A model generated the notes under the pieces. The model saw nothing but the letters and a program-made list of their open reading frames with translations, ran no database searches and had not been told where the DNA came from. A stretch of DNA of 64,000 bases from Maribacter hydrothermalis (GTDB lineage: Bacteria; Bacteroidota; Bacteroidia; Flavobacteriales; Flavobacteriaceae), in contig NZ_CP018760.1 of assembly GCF_001913155.1 (NCBI RefSeq), positions 310,001 to 374,000 on the forward strand, written 5' to 3'. Position numbers and translations under genes: made by a program. This document shows positions 62,198 to 64,000 of the stretch, piece by piece; position 1 is the stretch's first letter; each line of letters starts with the position of its first letter.

Positions 62198-64000
62198 CTA
62201 ATTCTTATAAAAATCTAGTTCCGCTATGGCAGAAGAGGTATTCGAACCTGTAATTTCATCACTTTCTAATTTTAAATATCTAGTAGAAAAAGCGGTTTTA
62301 AACTTATGTGTTCTAGGTGTTGGGTCATTAATTAAATTGCCAAACTCAAAACTTTCTATTTCCTTCCAACTTTTACCGTCAAGACTACTATAAATAGTTC
62401 CTTTTTCAAACATTCCAGAATTAAAATCCGTTGGTGGTGTATATTTAAAAGCACTAATTTCAGTTTCTTCTCCTATATCTAGAGAAACAAAATGATTGCC
62501 GTAACTATTCTCATCAGCTTGCCAAAACGTTCCTGTATTTTCATCCATTAGCATGTCAACAGTATGTTCTTTTAGTTCACTATCTACATTAAGAATTTTC
62601 CAGTTTTCTTTAAGAATACCAAAAGTATAATCTGATACACTCCCCAATTCTTCATTTAAAATGGCTACCGCCTTTATGTTACCATCTGCAAACTGAAATG
62701 GTTCTATATATTCTGCAGAATTTATATCGGGGACTTCACCTGTTGTTGTATAGACTATCTTTAATCCCTTATTTAGATTTTCACCTGGATTTTCGCCATT
62801 TGGATTCCATTTAAAATCGGCCATTTTTGGAGCGATGTTTACCATGCCTTCCTTGGACCTCTTTATTTCTAAAACAGGGGGTCTTGTCTTATAATAGTGG
62901 GCAGAAACATGTTGAATAACCGGTGTAGCTCTAAAATCTAGTATACGTAACCGTAATTTATTCGTTGTTACTTCGGGAAATCTAAGAATTCTTTTGTACC
63001 CAATATTTGTGCTTGTCAAAATCTCTGTCCATTGGTTATTTACCCATGCATCCAATGCATGACGGGACACACGTTCACCATGTCTTTTCACATCTTCTTG
63101 GATAACGAACCTATTGATCTTGATGTCCTTTGGAAGTTCAAATTCAAGCGTTAATTTATCATCATTTAAAACTAAAAAGGTATCCTCATCTTCATCTAAA
63201 ACGTTATTATATCCTTTGGCATTTTCTAATAAATTAGTACCATAGGTCTCTTCTATTCTTTGGCCCGTTTCTTTTAAAACTTGTACATCTTGTTCTGAGA
63301 ATTTTCCTTCTCTATTTGGGGGTATATTCAATAAGAAAATTGAATTACCGCCAACGGACCTTTCGTAGATATCAAAAACATCATCGGTATTTCTAACTTT
63401 TTGTTCGTTTTCATTTCTATAAAACCAACCCTCTCTAATAGATGTGTTTGTCTCTGCTGGCTGGTAATGTAGATATTTACCCTCCATAAGCCTATCTATA
63501 CTTCCAACATCTTCTGCGGTTATATCTGCAAATAAGTTCATTGTCCTTGGATCTTCATTATAGGGCACAACGTTCCACTCCGTATCTCTTGTTCCCCCAG
63601 CTTCATTGCCACACCAACGCGTACCTTCCTTTCCAAAAACTACCGCATTTGGAGCAAGCTCATTAATTAACTTCTTCCAATCTCTATAGTTATATTGTTG
63701 CCCTCCTTTTCTTTTTGGATGCGCACCATCAAACCAAACCTCATCTATTGGACCATATTCAGTTAACAGTTCAAATAATTGATTCAAAAAATATTCATTG
63801 TAGTCATCGACTTCAAATTCAAAAGTATTTTTATTTTCAAACGGTCTATCTTCAACTGGTCTTGGAATAGTTCGTAACGTATACTCGCTTAAATTTCCGT
63901 ATAAACCTTCCTTATTTTCTATTTGATACAAATCTGCAGGTGACAAATAAACACCTAGTTTTATTCCGTACTTTTTACATGATTGAGACAGTTCTCTTAA
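62198..64000 (-). CDS. GH29 alpha-L-fucosidase, N-terminus outside window
   Basis: At least 600 residues; the frame is open to the right edge, so the signal and the start of the (beta/alpha)8 barrel are missing. DEVWFDGAHP carries the GH29 nucleophile Asp, NIPPNREGKFSEQDV follows the barrel, and two discoidin-like (F5/8-type) strands regions end the protein (SRHALDAWVNNQWTEIL and RYLKLESDEITGSN). It removes fucose from algal or host glycans, probably in the periplasm or outside. It is probably part of a polysaccharide locus that continues to the right. Confidence 0.93.
   Translation of the reverse strand, partial: LRELSQSCKKYGIKLGVYLSPADLYQIENKEGLYGNLSEYTLRTIPRPVEDRPFENKNTFEFEVDDYNEYFLNQLFELLTEYGPIDEVWFDGAHPKRKGGQQYNYRDWKKLINELAPNAVVFGKEGTRWCGNEAGGTRDTEWNVVPYNEDPRTMNLFADITAEDVGSIDRLMEGKYLHYQPAETNTSIREGWFYRNENEQKVRNTDDVFDIYERSVGGNSIFLLNIPPNREGKFSEQDVQVLKETGQRIEETYGTNLLENAKGYNNVLDEDEDTFLVLNDDKLTLEFELPKDIKINRFVIQEDVKRHGERVSRHALDAWVNNQWTEILTSTNIGYKRILRFPEVTTNKLRLRILDFRATPVIQHVSAHYYKTRPPVLEIKRSKEGMVNIAPKMADFKWNPNGENPGENLNKGLKIVYTTTGEVPDINSAEYIEPFQFADGNIKAVAILNEELGSVSDYTFGILKENWKILNVDSELKEHTVDMLMDENTGTFWQADENSYGNHFVSLDIGEETEISAFKYTPPTDFNSGMFEKGTIYSSLDGKSWKEIESFEFGNLINDPTPRTHKFKTAFSTRYLKLESDEITGSNTSSAIAELDFYKN

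Noticed and set aside
1..64000. CRISPR arrays, tRNA or rRNA genes, intact insertion sequences or phage genes
   Set aside because: None was recognised by reading; short tRNAs could be missed without a scan.

Overview
The window reads as chromosome of a marine-type Flavobacteriaceae bacterium (Bacteroidota; a Maribacter/Zobellia-like relative is an inference). The DNA is AT-rich, exact matches to the Bacteroidota -7 promoter box TAnnTTTG recur, and many families are typical of the phylum: TonB receptor with CarboxypepD_reg-like domain, MoxR/DUF58/BatA/DUF4175 locus, two-component sensor with N-terminal propellers, ThuA plus PQQ-type sugar dehydrogenase, GH29 fucosidase. I saw no rRNA, tRNA, CRISPR array or intact insertion sequence.

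Region A (1-27.3 kb) is an envelope, sulfur and redox stress island. It holds a copper-type TonB receptor (cut by the left edge) with a small Cys-rich partner; a 1-Cys peroxiredoxin / CstB-like persulfide dioxygenase / Dps operon; cytochrome bd oxidase (cydAB); a TetR-controlled YbhFSR-like ABC exporter operon (TolC, HlyD, two ATPases, two permeases, LOG protein, OMPLA-like protein) that includes a frameshifted small membrane gene; sulfide:quinone oxidoreductase with two tiny membrane proteins; a TolC-MFP-RND pump; and a split YeeE/YedE sulfur transporter. Several promoters here share one design: a GTnAC-N4-GTnAC palindrome (Crp/Fnr-like) placed 21-22 bp upstream of a -7 box. SQR makes persulfide and quinol, the CstB-like enzyme consumes persulfide, bd oxidase reoxidises quinol, and YeeE/YedE moves thiosulfate or related sulfur compounds, so the genes form a coherent, probably co-regulated sulfide/persulfide module.

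Region B (27.3-38.2 kb, minus strand) has tldD-tldE, a terminator, then DUF4159, MoxR, DUF58, BatA-like, DUF4175 and a second BatA-like/DUF protein: the conserved Bacteroidota MoxR/Bat envelope cluster.

Region C (38.4-46.8 kb, plus strand) is a TetR-headed operon: outer-membrane barrel, LolD-like ATPase, two FtsX-type permeases flanking a membrane methyltransferase-like protein, and a LolA-like lipoprotein-sorting protein, followed by a small secreted protein and a serine hydrolase. It looks like a dedicated lipid or lipoprotein trafficking system and is my best candidate for an undescribed system.

Region D (46.8-53.1 kb) is a sugar-oxidation operon (giant ThuA/GSDH/PKD/cytochrome c/CBM6 fusion, ThuA protein, sugar isomerase) divergent from a catalytically dead NUDIX regulator, with a palindrome on the operon's -7 box.

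Region E (53.1-62.1 kb, minus strand) is a LytS/LytTR-type two-component system at the end of an operon with a caspase-like secreted protein, an SH3 protein and a secreted protein. A VIT-vWA protein lies next to it. Both promoters carry the same direct repeat at the same distance from the -7 box, which points to a self-contained autoregulated system. The right edge (62.2-64 kb) is a GH29 alpha-L-fucosidase without its N-terminus.
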